Position numbers and translations under genes: made by a program. A stretch of DNA of 64,000 nt from Galbula dea (lineage: Eukaryota; Chordata; Aves; Piciformes; Galbulidae). The number at the start of each line of letters is the position of its first letter. Position 1 is the stretch's first letter. The stretch is taken from the NCBI GenBank assembly GCA_013399015.1, contig VWZX01006832.1, forward strand, positions 1-64,000. The letters run 5' to 3'. The notes beneath the pieces were generated by a model that did no database searches, was not told the DNA's origin, and worked only from the letters and a program-made list of their open reading frames with translations. Below, one piece after another: positions 23,850 through 35,850 of this stretch.

Positions 23850-24090
23850 GTGTCTGTGTGTGTGTGCACTTGTGCACACATGTCAGAGGCCAGGCACACA
23901 CACTGCATACATCAGCTATGTACACACACTCAGAATGGCAACGTGGAAATCCCTCCACAACTTCTGTCCAAGTACACAGCTGCAGAACCCAAGAGCACGT
24001 CACTTTCACACACACCAGCCCATTCTAAGCACTGCAGGGATGCAGGGGCATGTATTTACACACACGACCACACGTTCTAGGACAAACCCC
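23850..24090. repeat. Degenerate CA/GT-rich simple sequence
   Basis: A GT run near 23855-23870 is followed by many CACACA runs to about 24070, broken by other bases. This looks like an old, eroded dinucleotide repeat. Confidence 0.6.
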
Positions 24091-26357
24091 TACACTGTCC
24101 ACATTCCTCCCCTGGGGAGGAGAGTATGACAGCACTTAAGGAACAGATGCTGACCACCTTCCTCTGCCTTCTCCTGGAAAGACCTCCCACTCTGCCATAG
24201 GGAAGGCAGTGTAAGAACCCACACAGGTCAGAACCTCCTTCCCTCTCTCCTGTCTCCCCGGTTCGTTAGGCTGGCTCTCCGAAACTGAAGTATCTCCCGA
24301 AGCTACTGTCTCGCTCCCGCCCACACCCTTGGTGGCTGCAGCATGTCTGCTGGGTCGGCTCCAAGTCTGTGACTTCACTGGAGCAGCTGTTTGTGCTGGG
24401 AAGAGAATTTGGTTCCAATTCAGACACAGCTAGAGCCAAAGCCACGAAACACAGTGCTGTCTGCTCTCCAGGCAAAGATGCTCTGCACGTTACAGGCACA
24501 GCCAAGACACTCTCCTTGGGTAAGCCTGCCTCCAAACTGCCGAGAGGAACAAAGGGGGTGGGTGAATAACACACGTCTAACATGCACCTCGTGTCCAACA
24601 GGAAGGCTCAGAGCAGGGCAGACAGACTGGGGGTGACAACAAAGTGAAGCAAGACAAACATGACACATCTCTGTACTCAAGGACACAGAGACCAACCGAC
24701 TCCCTACTGTGAAGAGAGCTAGGGCTAACCAAAACCCTACCTGAACTTTCCAAAGCCTCATTCGACATGCAGCTTGGCCCTGCAAAGCAATTAGGAAACT
24801 CTTCAGCTCCCAGAGCAGCACCCAGGAATGACAATCTCATCCAGAGAGGCCAGTCTGGGGTTATACACCTGCCATAATGACTGCAAGGCTTGGAAAGTCA
24901 CTTACAGCCTAGAAAAGCTATTAGCTTGTGCCATTCCCTCCAGCACAGTCTCCAACAAGAGGATCCACTCGAGCAGTAGCCTCTCTCAAAGAGAGAACTG
25001 AAAAGCAAGCTTGGCAGAACTACACCCATCTCCTGCTGGAGCTTCCATATAATCCACTTTGTCCTGCTTTGAATTGGGATTATCCTTTATTAAACAAAGC
25101 TTAAACCCCTTCCTCTTTGCAGAACACAGCAACCACCACCAAGTTTGGGATGAAGCCCTGGTTTTTCAAAGAAGGGGAATGCAGACTTCATCTTCCCCAC
25201 CAAAACCAAAACTTGTCAGCAGACAAGTTGCTCTCAGCTGACAGCACAAGGTCTGCTTTTGGAAGTCAGAACTTGGCTGCTCCTCTCTGTCTCCCTTTCA
25301 CTCCTTACTTCTTCTTCCATGTCTGCTCTTTCTCTACATGCAGTAATTGACACTATGAAGAACTGTATTCACCTCCCAAACCTATAACTTTTGAAGGAGA
25401 CGGTAACTTCCTGAGGGTCCCTCCCCCCCTCAGGAAGAGGGAGAAGCTGAGAAATGTACTGAAGAATAAGTTTCAAGGGCCTTAGGACTGGTAAATTCAC
25501 TAAACCCACTTGCAACAGGCTTCTTGTCCATATATATAACCAAAGGCATTTTCTATTCACCCCTGTTCAATTCAAAACCATTCTTCATCATTTCTCTTCC
25601 TCTGCAATTTTCCACAACCTCAGATTCTTCTAACAAGGAAACTATTAGGCCACTAATCTAGATAAACAGTAAAGCCAGCCCAAAGCACTCCCAAAATAAG
25701 GGCTACTGCACAGACATTAAAGAGTTAGTATGATCCATCAAAATGGACAAATCTTCCCTCTGGCTAAACCCCTCACTGAATACACACAACCTCATTCCTG
25801 CCTCGGAGGAAACAGATTGAAGTCCGTGTCAGAGCCAACAGGGGCAGCAATCAGAACCTGTACATTCAGATGCCTCTAGCACTCCAGGGAAAAAACCCAC
25901 AACCCTAGCAAGCAACTAGCTGTGCTAAACTTCTGATTATCATCTCAGTGGAATAATATGCCTTTCCCAACTGTTTCAAATGGACTTCAAAGAAGGCTGG
26001 GATCCGTGACTGTTCTCCTCTCCTGGGAGGAGAAATTAAGGATACCTTCTAGATACTAGGCACCCTCTGGCTGCATTGCCTTTTACAGAGACTGGCCTTA
26101 TCTAACTTCTTTTTAAGGCAGAAAAGTCAAACCTGGAAGAGTTCAAACCAAATAGTGCCTTTCAGTCTAGATATAAGCTGGGTTTTGCCAGAACTCCACC
26201 CTGAAGTTCTTGTTTCTTGCCCTAGGGGGAAAAACCCCAAACAACCAAGCCCACCAAAAGGCAAGGCCAGAGTTCTGTGCTGCACTGGACACTTCCCAAC
26301 TTCTTTGCCCCTTTTTTCTTCTCTCACAGAAATTTTCACAAAGCAATAACCAGCCAC

Positions 26358-26580
26358 ATCACAGAATCACAGAATGGTTTAGGTTGGAAGGGACCTTTCA
26401 GGGTCACCTAGTCCAACCCCCTGCAGTCAGCAGGGACATCCCCAACTAGATCAGGTTGCCAAGAGACCCAAACAACCTGACCTGCAATGGCTCCAGGGAT
26501 GGGACATCCACCACCTCCCTGAGCAACCCAAGACAGTGTCTCACCACCCCCAGCAGAAACAGTTCCTTCCTTCTATCTTG
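26358..26580 (-). mobile_element. CR1 LINE fragment (3' part), reverse orientation
   Basis: It starts with the doubled ATCACAGAATCACAGAATGG terminus typical of CR1, then GGTTGGAAGGGACCTTTCAG, CCTAGTCCAACCCCCTGCAG and the CATCCACCACCTCCCTG segment. The termini are well preserved, so it is probably a younger copy than the one at 20.3 kb. Confidence 0.92.
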
Positions 26581-26668
26581 TTTTGGGCAATGTCAAACAC
26601 TTGGGTTTGAGGTGAGACTAGTATTGTTTCACAGAGAAGTTTGTCTTTTAAGTGAGTGGGACACTTAC

Positions 26669-26765
26669 CTGAGCTTCCCTCTCCCCACTTCAGCATGGTT
26701 AGTGAAATCCACAAGACTGAGGTTTCAGCAGGAGTCCTGACTAAAGCTTGAACAACAGAGGGCAT
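26669..26765 (-). other. Exon-like segment of unknown gene
   Basis: A 97-base minus-strand segment is flanked by an excellent acceptor (a T-rich tract ending TTTTTGCAG) and a consensus donor (CTCAG followed by GTAAGT). It begins with ATG and is open in that frame (MPSVVQALVRTPAETSV...), but the peptide resembles nothing I know. It could be a non-coding exon, a 5' exon of a minus-strand transcript from the 35.5 kb CpG island, or chance. Confidence 0.25.
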
Positions 26766-29700
26766 CTGCAAAAAGAACAGAACAGCTTTGAAACACAGTT
26801 TTCAACAGCTCACAATTAACAGCAGCACTATGAGGGAGTGAGCTCATGCCAACACAGCACTGCATTCTGTCTCAGAAGCAGCTGCCTTTCAGAGCTACAA
26901 CCTGGCTGCACAAAACCAAATGCTCAGGTGTGGGGTACTCAAACTCCATGGATTAAGAGGTTACCTGACTGTTCAGCATAAGCTATTACACATAAGTGAC
27001 TTTTTCACATCAGTGTGCCACCCATGGTTACCTACTCACAGCAGGGCTGCCACTTGTTGAGCCTCAAAGATGTACACAGAAAAAGCTGAGCAGAAACTGC
27101 TGCCGTGCCCTGGAGGCACTGGGCCTGCTGGCAAGTGAAGTCAGACTTGGCAGGTGCTACAACCCTCTAAGGTAGAGTTAGGCACAGAGTCTATGGAAGG
27201 AGACCCTCATCTGCCCCAGCCACAGTACCTGCCAGTGACTTCCAGTAGCCACCAAACAGCTGCTGGAGCTTATTTTGCCCCAGCAGTGCTCAGCTCCACT
27301 GGAAAGACAAACTGGTTTAGCTATATGCAGAGTTAATTTGGTACAAGAATATTGGAGCTAACCCAGATTCCAACCTGAATGCCAAAGCTCTCAGAGCACA
27401 GAGTATTGATGGTCTTAGTTAAGCTCTGAGCCTCCTTAGCTAACAATTAGAACTGAAAGAAGAAACTCAGGGGGGTGGGGGGTGTGTCAAAGTGGAACTA
27501 CTTCAGGTACACCTCTGTTGGGGTAGGCAAAAAGGCAACACTTGCTGTAGCATGTGCTCAGCTGAAGTGGCAAGAGCAATGCAGAGCCCCCAAGCAGCCA
27601 GCAAATGAAAAGATCACTGCATGCCATTTAACTGTTTGGCTGGGAACCTCTGGGGCCTGGGTAGGAAGAATCTCTGAGGAAAGGAAGATATTCTGTTTGA
27701 TGTATGTTAGCAAGGAGGAAACTGAGCCAAAGAGCTAGCATAGCTGGAAGAATTATTCTGGGTGAAGTCAGATTACTCTAACTTGTCTGTTAGCCTCTGC
27801 TTAGCAGCTCTGTAATGACCCAAAATTGCAGCTGACAGATTGGTGCTGAGAGTTTGTCTCATTGAGGCTACTGCATGTGGATGGGTCATTATTCTTCCAA
27901 TTTGAGGCTCTGATGCCTGTTAACATACATTAGGCTTTTCCATATGGTGCTTTTTAGCCTGGTGGCCAGGCCAGCTGCCTGGGCCTCTGTCCCCACCCAC
28001 AGGCTCAGGCCCTGCCTAATGAAAACAGATGACAGCCCCAGCTCAGTAATGGGACACAGATGGAGCAAATGGTTTATCACTCTCAGATGTATTTTCATTG
28101 AAGAAAGTCTCCAAGGACTGTAAGGTTTTTATTCTTGTACCACTGCAATCTTCACACAGGTGAGGAACCTGAAGGAGCATGCTTCCAGCTCAGCTGCATC
28201 TGGCAGTCTGCAGAGCCACATTCTGTCCTAGCCCTGCTGTCCTGCTGCTCACTTGTGTGTTTGATCACTCTCCTATCTCACCACTTCTCCTTGTACTGAA
28301 AGACCTTCAGCAGGAGAAGCAGCAGTGTTTTTATGGCAAATCTGTCAAAGGAGGCCTGGCAGGCTGTTGAATCAGCCTCAGCTGAGGGACTGCACTGCCT
28401 CCTGCAATACAGACAGTAATGATAAATTAAACAACTCTTTCATTATTATGAAAGCCTTGTGCAGACACAGCCAAAGGAACATCCACAGCCAAAGGTGAGA
28501 ACACATGCCTGAGAAGACTGTGCAATGGGCATGGCAATCGAGGGTCATTTCCCAGCAGGACTCTCTCCATTCTTCACATTATTCTTCCTGCTAGTAAGGT
28601 GTTTTCCAAGAACAAGCTGGCAGAGTCCATGTGCCAGAGGAGGGTCAAACACCTGCCCAGTTTGTGGGAATATGAAGCTCATCTTTCAGGTGACACCAGA
28701 GCAGCACCACACACCCACCAAGAAATGTGAAGAGGCACAAGTGAGCAGCAGGCAAACCCATGGTGCAGGATGGAGCCATCTCTATCCTGGGCCAAGTGTC
28801 CCACCCAGGCCATAAACTGCCCCTGCAAGCCTACAGCCCAGTGGTGTTCTGCAACCAGCATTTCACTGCCTCTCATGCTACCCTGATCTCAGTGGCCAGC
28901 CTAGGGCATCTCATACTCAATCCCATGCAGACTAGACAGGTTGCATTGTCACAGTACTCTGGGAAGGCACCCAGCACAACCTCCCCTCTGCTGACTGCTT
29001 TGCTGAGCCACTTGTTCTGCAGCACATCTCCTAGGAGAGGGAGATCCTGGTGTTCTGTGTCTGTGCTCTGCACTGGGAAGTTCTCCAGAGCTCAGGAGGC
29101 TGCCTCCAAGCTTCCAGAGTGCTCTTTGCAAACAACTGGGAAATAAGCCTCTTAGTGCTGGGATGGAGCTTGCCCATGAGATCTCATTTATCAGGCAATC
29201 TGTCTCCCCTGATGGTTAAAGGTTTCTGAGAGACAGGGCAAGTGTCTGTAGGGGCAGGTGTGAAAGTGAGATGGGACTCAGGAAAACAATTCTCCTCCAG
29301 CCTCTCAGCCTTCATTACGGTTCTTCTTCTCAGTGCCAGCTCTCATTTGTGGCTTGCCACTCAGAGGCTAACAAAGGCCTGCAGCCAGAACTGACCAGCT
29401 GTCAGAACAAGGCTCACAGGAACAGGAAACCTATTAACCTGTCTCTCCTCTGCCTAGAGCCTGTAACTGATCGAGGGGCTGTCAAAAGATGGGCTGTTCC
29501 ACCCAGAGTACTGCATGGGGCTGGGCAAAGATGGAGACATCCAGAACTACTGAAGAATCCTCAGGTGCAGTGGGCAGGCACTAGCCTTATCTGCTGCCCC
29601 AAGAAGAAGACTCCCTGGGCTGTGGTCCTCATCCTCCTGCTTACCTCCTGCAGGATCTTTGATACTTTAGCTGGGAGTTTGGAGATACTTTAGCCCCATT

Positions 29701-32700
29701 CAACAGGAATGATCACTCTTGTTTGAGGTGCAAGAATGCTGGCAAAGGTGGATCCTCTCACAAAGAGCCCTCCATGAAAACTGCTGGCAAAACAAGGCCA
29801 CTTCTCTGACAAGAAGAAAACACAACTACACAAGTGCACAGCCACGTGCTCCTTGCAGCAAAAACACTCAGTAATTCCCTATTTTATATCAAGCCACACT
29901 AATAACACAAGCAGACTGACAAAATGCAAGCTTGCCTGTAACTGAATGGTTACAGAGAGGGAGGTCATTCCCTTACCTCACTCCACTGGGTTGACACCCC
30001 CTCCTGCACAGCTGTGAAGTCAGACAGGATTTAGATAGCTCTGCAATATGGAAACACTCACATTCTCATGCTGGGACAGAGCAAAAGGCCACCAGTGGCA
30101 TTTCACCTCAGTTACTCTGCTTCTAGCCCACTCTGCCCCGTGGCATGAGCAGCTCTCTCCCAGCACTGCAGAGGACTCAGGCAGCCCTGTCAGAAGAGCA
30201 ATCCCAAGGCTCTCTCCCAGCCTGCTGCCTCCCAGCAGGGGGTAAACTCAGCAGCTCACTGACAAGATGAGCATTGTTTGGAAGCCAGTATTTCAGAGCA
30301 CAAAGGCTGCTGTTTGCTCCCCAAGTGTAAATCCATGGCTTTTTAGGCAGCTGCAGCTCCCTGGCTGTACACCTGCACCTTAGCTTCTGGCAGGGCACCT
30401 CTCACCATGGGACTGATGCACCTCTGACTATGTGAGAAGCACCAGGCCAAGGACAGAGGCAGAGCTCTCAGGGCTTGTGTGGAGACAGGTGCTGAGCTCT
30501 GGGTTTCAGTCTGAGCAGGGGACTCTCTGCACAGCCTTGTCCCAGCTGGAGGAGTTAAAAGCTCTGTAGACAATATTATCACAGAAGTATTCTCCCTTCC
30601 CTTTACCAATTAACTCCTGCCTGTGGCAGGTTCACTAACTAATGCAGAGCAGTACACTCAGTGCTATCTGGACAATCTCCTCTTGTTCAAATGCATGCAT
30701 CAAGTACAGCAAAATCCATCAGATCTGCAGACTCTTCCTTCCATGCAACACCAACCAAAGCTGCAATGTGCTTAAAATGATGGACTCTAGAACCATCATC
30801 TAAGGAACAAAAGCCTCCTGGACAATTTCTGGGAGGTACAAGCCAGGAGTGGTCAGCTTCCCCCAGTCCTAAATCCTTGGCTTCTTTCCCCTGTCAAGAA
30901 GAGAGTAAAATACAGCAGCCAAGCACAGCCCAGTGAAATCAAAGATATTTTTAACAGCAGACTTACCTAACCAGCAAACAATCTTACTACAGGAAGCAGG
31001 CCTGACCTCCAGCCAAATTCAGCAAGGCCACAGATGTTGAGATAGCTAATCATTTGACATTTTGTTGGTTGTTTTTTTTTGTTTCTTACACTAAACACTA
31101 ATTGGTTTAAAACAAAGAGTCCTCTAGGTCCCTAAGGTTCTGCTAGAACAGATATTCCTCATTCCCAGCTGAATGCTCTGAGCCCAGGGAAAGAGTGTGC
31201 TGTCTCCTGTGGCACAGCTACTCACTCCCCATGTGCTGCAGTCCTGTTAGACAGCAACCCCCATTCAGCCCTGCCTACCACTGAGGACTAAGACATTCTG
31301 TGGGGAGACAGAAGACATGGATTTACATTTTCCAGATTTCCTTAAGAAGTGGGAAGCAGACACACTCCAAAGCTGTCTATCTTCAGGGACTGAAATGCTG
31401 TTTTGGGTTTTTTTTCCTGCTGGCACCCCCTTCCCAGGGCTGCAAAACAAGTAACAAATCCAAGAGTCAGCTCCATAGGTGCTGGAGTTAGCCAAGAGGA
31501 ATACACAGAGGAGACCTGGCTCTTAAGGAGGCTCAGAGGCTCAGCACAGGTGGTTAAACTGACCTCCCTTTGCAAGGGAGTTGCCCCTCAGTAGTCTGGG
31601 TTACAGGCTGAGAGCTTCTAGAGACTCTGCTGTATTGCCAGGCTTCTGCCAGTGGCTCATTCACACAGGCCAGTGAACAGCACTGTGCTGTTCTCCATCA
31701 GCTCCTGTCTTCTCATGGGACACAGGCCTTGGAGTCCCAGAGCTTTCCTGCTTTAGAGGCTCAGTCATTACAGTAAAATGAAAAGCAACTTTAACCACAG
31801 GCAGAGGTACCTGTGGCATCAGGGCTGGAAGAAGACAGGGAGCAATGTCTCTTGGGTCTCCATCTCCCACCACCAAGCCCAAGGCAGAAGGAAAAATCTC
31901 CTAGCCCACTCTGACAAGAAAGATAAATAAAAGCAGTGCTTCTGTGTCACAGAGATGTTGTCAAGCTTGTTGGGATCTGAACCACCAGATGAAGGCTGTC
32001 AACAACAAGCATCCCAGCAGAAGACATTTTGTGAGCCACCACCTTCATCCATGAGCAAGAGCAGCAGCAGAGTTCACTTGACAGTGCAGAAAAGATTCCC
32101 TTTCAGAGCAAAACCCTTGCTCTTCTCCCACTGTGTACCTGACTGCTCATCCCACCTGCAGCTCACTGCTGATGTGTCACCAGCCACACACAGAATTTGC
32201 CTTTTTAAAGTAAATGGACTCACTGCTTTTCAAACACACGTTCAGTGCTTCTGAGCAGAGCCAAAGGTGGTAACAACATCAGACAACAGACACCCTCTGC
32301 AACCTGATGCTTCATTCACCCTGCAGTACTGGGTTTAATCTTCATTTTCTGGAGCTGTAATCACTGCTAAAGGTGCCTCACAGGCTCTGTGCTGTTTGAG
32401 AGTGACAGACACAGGACCACAGGCTTAGGCAGTACTGTTGTGCTCCCAAGAAATTGAACTCCATTTACCAGCTACCTGCAGACATCTGGTGTCTTTGTGA
32501 AGTCTGCTCAGACTGCAGATCTCTCCTTTGTCTGAGGCTGAAAATGCACACAGTGAAGTATTGATTCCCTCCTACTTTACCTGACACTTTCTATTACAGC
32601 AAGATCTTTGCTACTAAACCCACATGCAAACAAATCCCCATGGAGGACACTACATTTCAAATTAGGGTCTTCCAAGTTCCTCTGTCTTACCTGCCTTACA

Positions 32701-32756
32701 CAGGCACATGCTTTGAGCTCACAGTAAATGAGATTTACTCTGCTATGACTCTGTAT

Positions 32757-32870
32757 TCATCACAGAATGGCCCAGGTTGGAAAGGACCTTAAAGATCATC
32801 TAGTTCCAACACTCCTGCCATGGGCAGGGACACCACACCCCAGACTAATTGAGGAATAAGCTACCTTGGG
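32757..32870 (-). mobile_element. CR1 LINE fragment (short 3' end), reverse orientation
   Basis: About 110 bases with the CR1 end signature: CATCACAGAATGGCCCAGG, TTGGAAAGGACCTTAAAGAT, CATCTAGTTCCAACACTCCT and the GGGCAGGGACACC block. Confidence 0.88.
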
Positions 32871-33979
32871 CTACCTCCTGTTTATCCTGAGACAGGAGAT
32901 GCAGACAGCTACCCCTGGGTACTGTATATGCTGGGGGTTCACAGCTGAGCTCATCCCCACGATCATTTCTTCCCTTGCCTGCAGCCTAATGCATAAACAT
33001 CAGCTAGCTTGAGGTCAAAAACATAATAAAATAGCAATAAACCCCCAGAGTGAATAGCACTGGACTCTGTGTTGAATGAGGTGAGGTCAGCACCATGGGG
33101 GTTAGCTGCCTTTAAGATGCCTTCTGGCATCTTTTACACTTTTTAATGTGTCTTGTTCATAAGTGTAGAAATCTAGAGACAGCTCACAGCTATTCTCTAC
33201 TTGCTCATGCACACAAATGAGCCTTTTGAGCTGTGACAACATCTTAAAATGCATTGGCTACTGCATCTAAGACAAGATACTCTTGCTTCCTTCCACTTGA
33301 CATAAACCATTCTTAGAGTCACAATTATTCTGTGAGAATTTAAAGAGAAACTATCCCTCAATGCCCCAGGAGAGAGAACCCTTCAGTAAGCCCCTCCCAC
33401 TGCATCTGAGCTACCATGCCACCCTCCCTAATACTAAATGCTGCCATTTGGCAGGATCTCACCTTGCTTCAGCCTCAGCACATTGACTTAGCAAGGAAAC
33501 TGCCAAATTAACTCCAGCTCAACCACTGATTGCAGCCCTGATGAAAGAAGCTGCCTGGCCCCTGGCCACAGCACGTGCACTGGTGCTGGAGGCTTCCTGC
33601 CTGGTGCTCAGCCAGCATGCCTCAGCCTGCACCAGCAGGAACCATCTGCAGGGATGAAAGAAGACTTCAACTTCCCAATTTAACTGTCAACCTTGAGAGC
33701 AGCCAGGCTATGCTTTCCTCCAGGAACCACTCCAACACTACAGCATACAGAGTGTGCTGGAACAGGCACCTCTGGGAGGGCCAAACCAATCCCTGTGCTC
33801 ACATGCTGTGGGGTTTCTCACTGTCACTACACATTGTCTTCAACATGATTCTCACAGACACGATTTCATGGTGGGGAGGTAACAAGGCAACCCTGAGGAG
33901 AACACTTCTAAGGTACCAGCATCCTGGTTGGTCTCATACTGCTGCACAGGTCTTAGCAACAGCAATAGCTACAACTAGC

Positions 33980-34165
33980 TCTTATAGAGCATTTGTCACC
34001 CACGTATCTCAAGCAATAAAGATAAAACAGAGACAAGAGCTTCCAACCCATTTCATACACAGGGAAACTGAGGTACTGAAAGGGAAGCAATGATAGAGTG
34101 GGAATGTCAGCAGCAAAGTGAGGCATAAACCCAAGCCTCCTGCACCCTAGCTGGGTGCTCCAGGC
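33980..34165. mobile_element. Possible ancient MIR/CORE-SINE-like relic
   Basis: Contains CAGGGAAACTGAGGTACTGA followed, at MIR-like spacing, by AGTGAGGCATAAACCCAAGCCTCCTG and a GCACCC block, resembling the 3' half of MIR-type SINEs. Similar GAAACTGAGGC cores occur at 37142-37153 and 14459-14470. Divergence is high, so the assignment is tentative. Confidence 0.35.
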
Positions 34166-35479
34166 AACACAGTTGGAGAGCTCCATATCCCATTACCCAT
34201 ATACTGAGTTGTTGAATTCCCTCAGCAAGCATCTTATTTTTCATTATGGAGTGAAAAATAAAACAAACCACAGGACTCTAACTCCTGCAAGCCAGAGACA
34301 CACAGCCAGAAATTCCTATGGCAAACACAGTGAAAACACAGCTTGACAGAGAGCAAAGTGGCAGCAGCAAGCCAGCCCATCTAGGTGCTGGAGTGTGTTT
34401 CTATCACTCGTTATTCAGAGAGCCTGGGGGAGCTGGAAGTGTCACCTCAACTGTTAGAAAACAGCCTGGCTGCTGATTAATCCAAAATGCTGCTGTTGAG
34501 ATGAGTGACCTCAGGGTCACTGGCCTCTAAAAACAAGATGTGAAAATTCAAAAGCCACTACAAATAACTGCCTTCTAGTTCTCACTAGTGGCTAGTGACA
34601 CCTTGGAGACAGGCTGAGTAACATACAGCCCAAGTCTGCTATTTTGTATGGTCATTCCCAGCAACGTAATATAGCTCCAAATCTCAACTTGTTGATTCTA
34701 TGAACTAAAGCAAAGAAAGCAACTGTTGTTTGGGTTTTTTCCCCCCAACACGAGAGACCAAGACCTCAGCATCCTCCTTCAGAGAAACATGTGTACTGAA
34801 CTCAAACTAGGTCTATCTTTCATCTCTCTACACTACCTGTCAGTTCTAAAAATAAGGTTCCAAAAGCTCCTTAGCAAGCAAGCACTAGGCCTACTCTCCA
34901 GACAATATGACACCCAAGAAGGTAAGCAAGAAAAATGAAGTGTTTCATTGTGCTTTTTAAAGCAAGGTGACAAAGACACCAAGAAACCAGGAGAGCAGCA
35001 GGGCAGAGTGAGCTGCTGGCCCCAGGAACCACAGCCATTTCATTTCAGAGCCCAGCATCTCCGATCCACACGTGGCCCCAACAGCACCCCGGAACTGCTC
35101 TGGAGTGTGCTCTGCTGGCAAACCAAAAGCAGGCCAAGGCCTAGGCTGTGGGCAGTCTCCCCCTCCCACATCCCCCAGGCCATGCCCCTGTACTCCTCGC
35201 CAGTAGAGCACAGCCTGGTGCTTCACTAGGACACTCCCAAGTTACAACCAGCACGAAAAGGAGCACAGGGGCTGCTCTCCCACATGCCGAGGAGCAAACC
35301 ATCCTCTTCTAATCGCGGCATGGCACTTCATTCTGACTGGGGCCTAGCGCAGAGAGCCCTCCCCACAGGAACAACCCGTGCTGCCCAGTGCCTGGGCCTC
35401 GCCTCGCCTAGCCACCCACCTACCTAAGCCCCCAGAGGCTGAGGGGCAACTGCAGCTGCTCTAAGGACAGATGTGACCC

Positions 35480-35850
35480 TGCTCTCACCGAGGGGCTCCT
35501 GCTCCTCCTCCCTCTCCTCGCCCTGGCCCCACTGCACGCCCTTGACCGCTGCGAAGCCCCTTTTCAAAATGGCCGCCCCCTCGGCAGTCCCACAAGATGG
35601 CCGCCACCTCCTCCCACGGCCCCACCCCACCCCACCCCGGCCCGGCCCGGCCCGGCGGTGCGCAGAGAGGCAGACGAGTCCCCGAGGCGCCATGCTTNNN
35701 NNNNNNNNNNNNNNNNNNNNNNNGGTGGAGGAAGAAAAGGAGGGGATCTGCGGGTTCAGGGTGGCTGAGGGGAGGGAGGGGGTGTTCAGGGGCGAGAGGG
35801 TGGCTCAGCAGGGCCAGGCTGGGCAGCACTAGCAGGAGGTGAAGGTTTTC
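35480..35850 (+). promoter_or_regulatory. CpG-island promoter with YY1-like sites just past the CORT stop
   Basis: A CpG-dense block carries two ATGGCCGCC motifs, at about 35567-35578 and 35594-35605. The second reads AAGATGGCCGCC, close to the YY1 motif found just inside transcripts. A CCGGC-type short repeat lies at 35636-35656. The YY1-like sites point along the plus strand, suggesting a TSS near 35550 and a transcript antisense to CORT. An assembly gap at 35698-35723 interrupts it, so the first exon and any start codon cannot be read. Confidence 0.5.
35698..35723. other. Assembly gap (26 N)
   Basis: A run of N within the CpG island. The true length may differ from 26. It hides whatever follows GGCGCCATGCTT on the plus strand and part of the CORT 3' flank on the minus strand. 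Confidence 0.95.

Larger units (their letters stand above)
19525..35400. other. Gene-poor region between MASP2 and CORT
   Basis: Apart from three CR1 fragments, CA-rich simple sequence near 23.9-24.1 kb, an exon-like segment at 26.7 kb and a possible old SINE at 34.0-34.2 kb, I see no conserved coding exon or RNA gene. The longest open frames (33575-34093 plus, 22777-23220 minus) have no recognisable domains, splice context or codon character. Confidence 0.5.

Noticed and set aside
33575..34093. Longest plus-strand open frame in the gene-poor region (172 codons)
   Set aside because: No recognisable domain, no supporting splice or promoter context, and its 3' part overlaps a possible SINE relic. 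Probably chance.
35424..35693. GC-rich minus-strand frame starting near the 35.7 kb gap
   Set aside because: Arg/Gly/Pro-rich translation typical of CpG-island DNA, no recognisable protein, and its start is against the gap.
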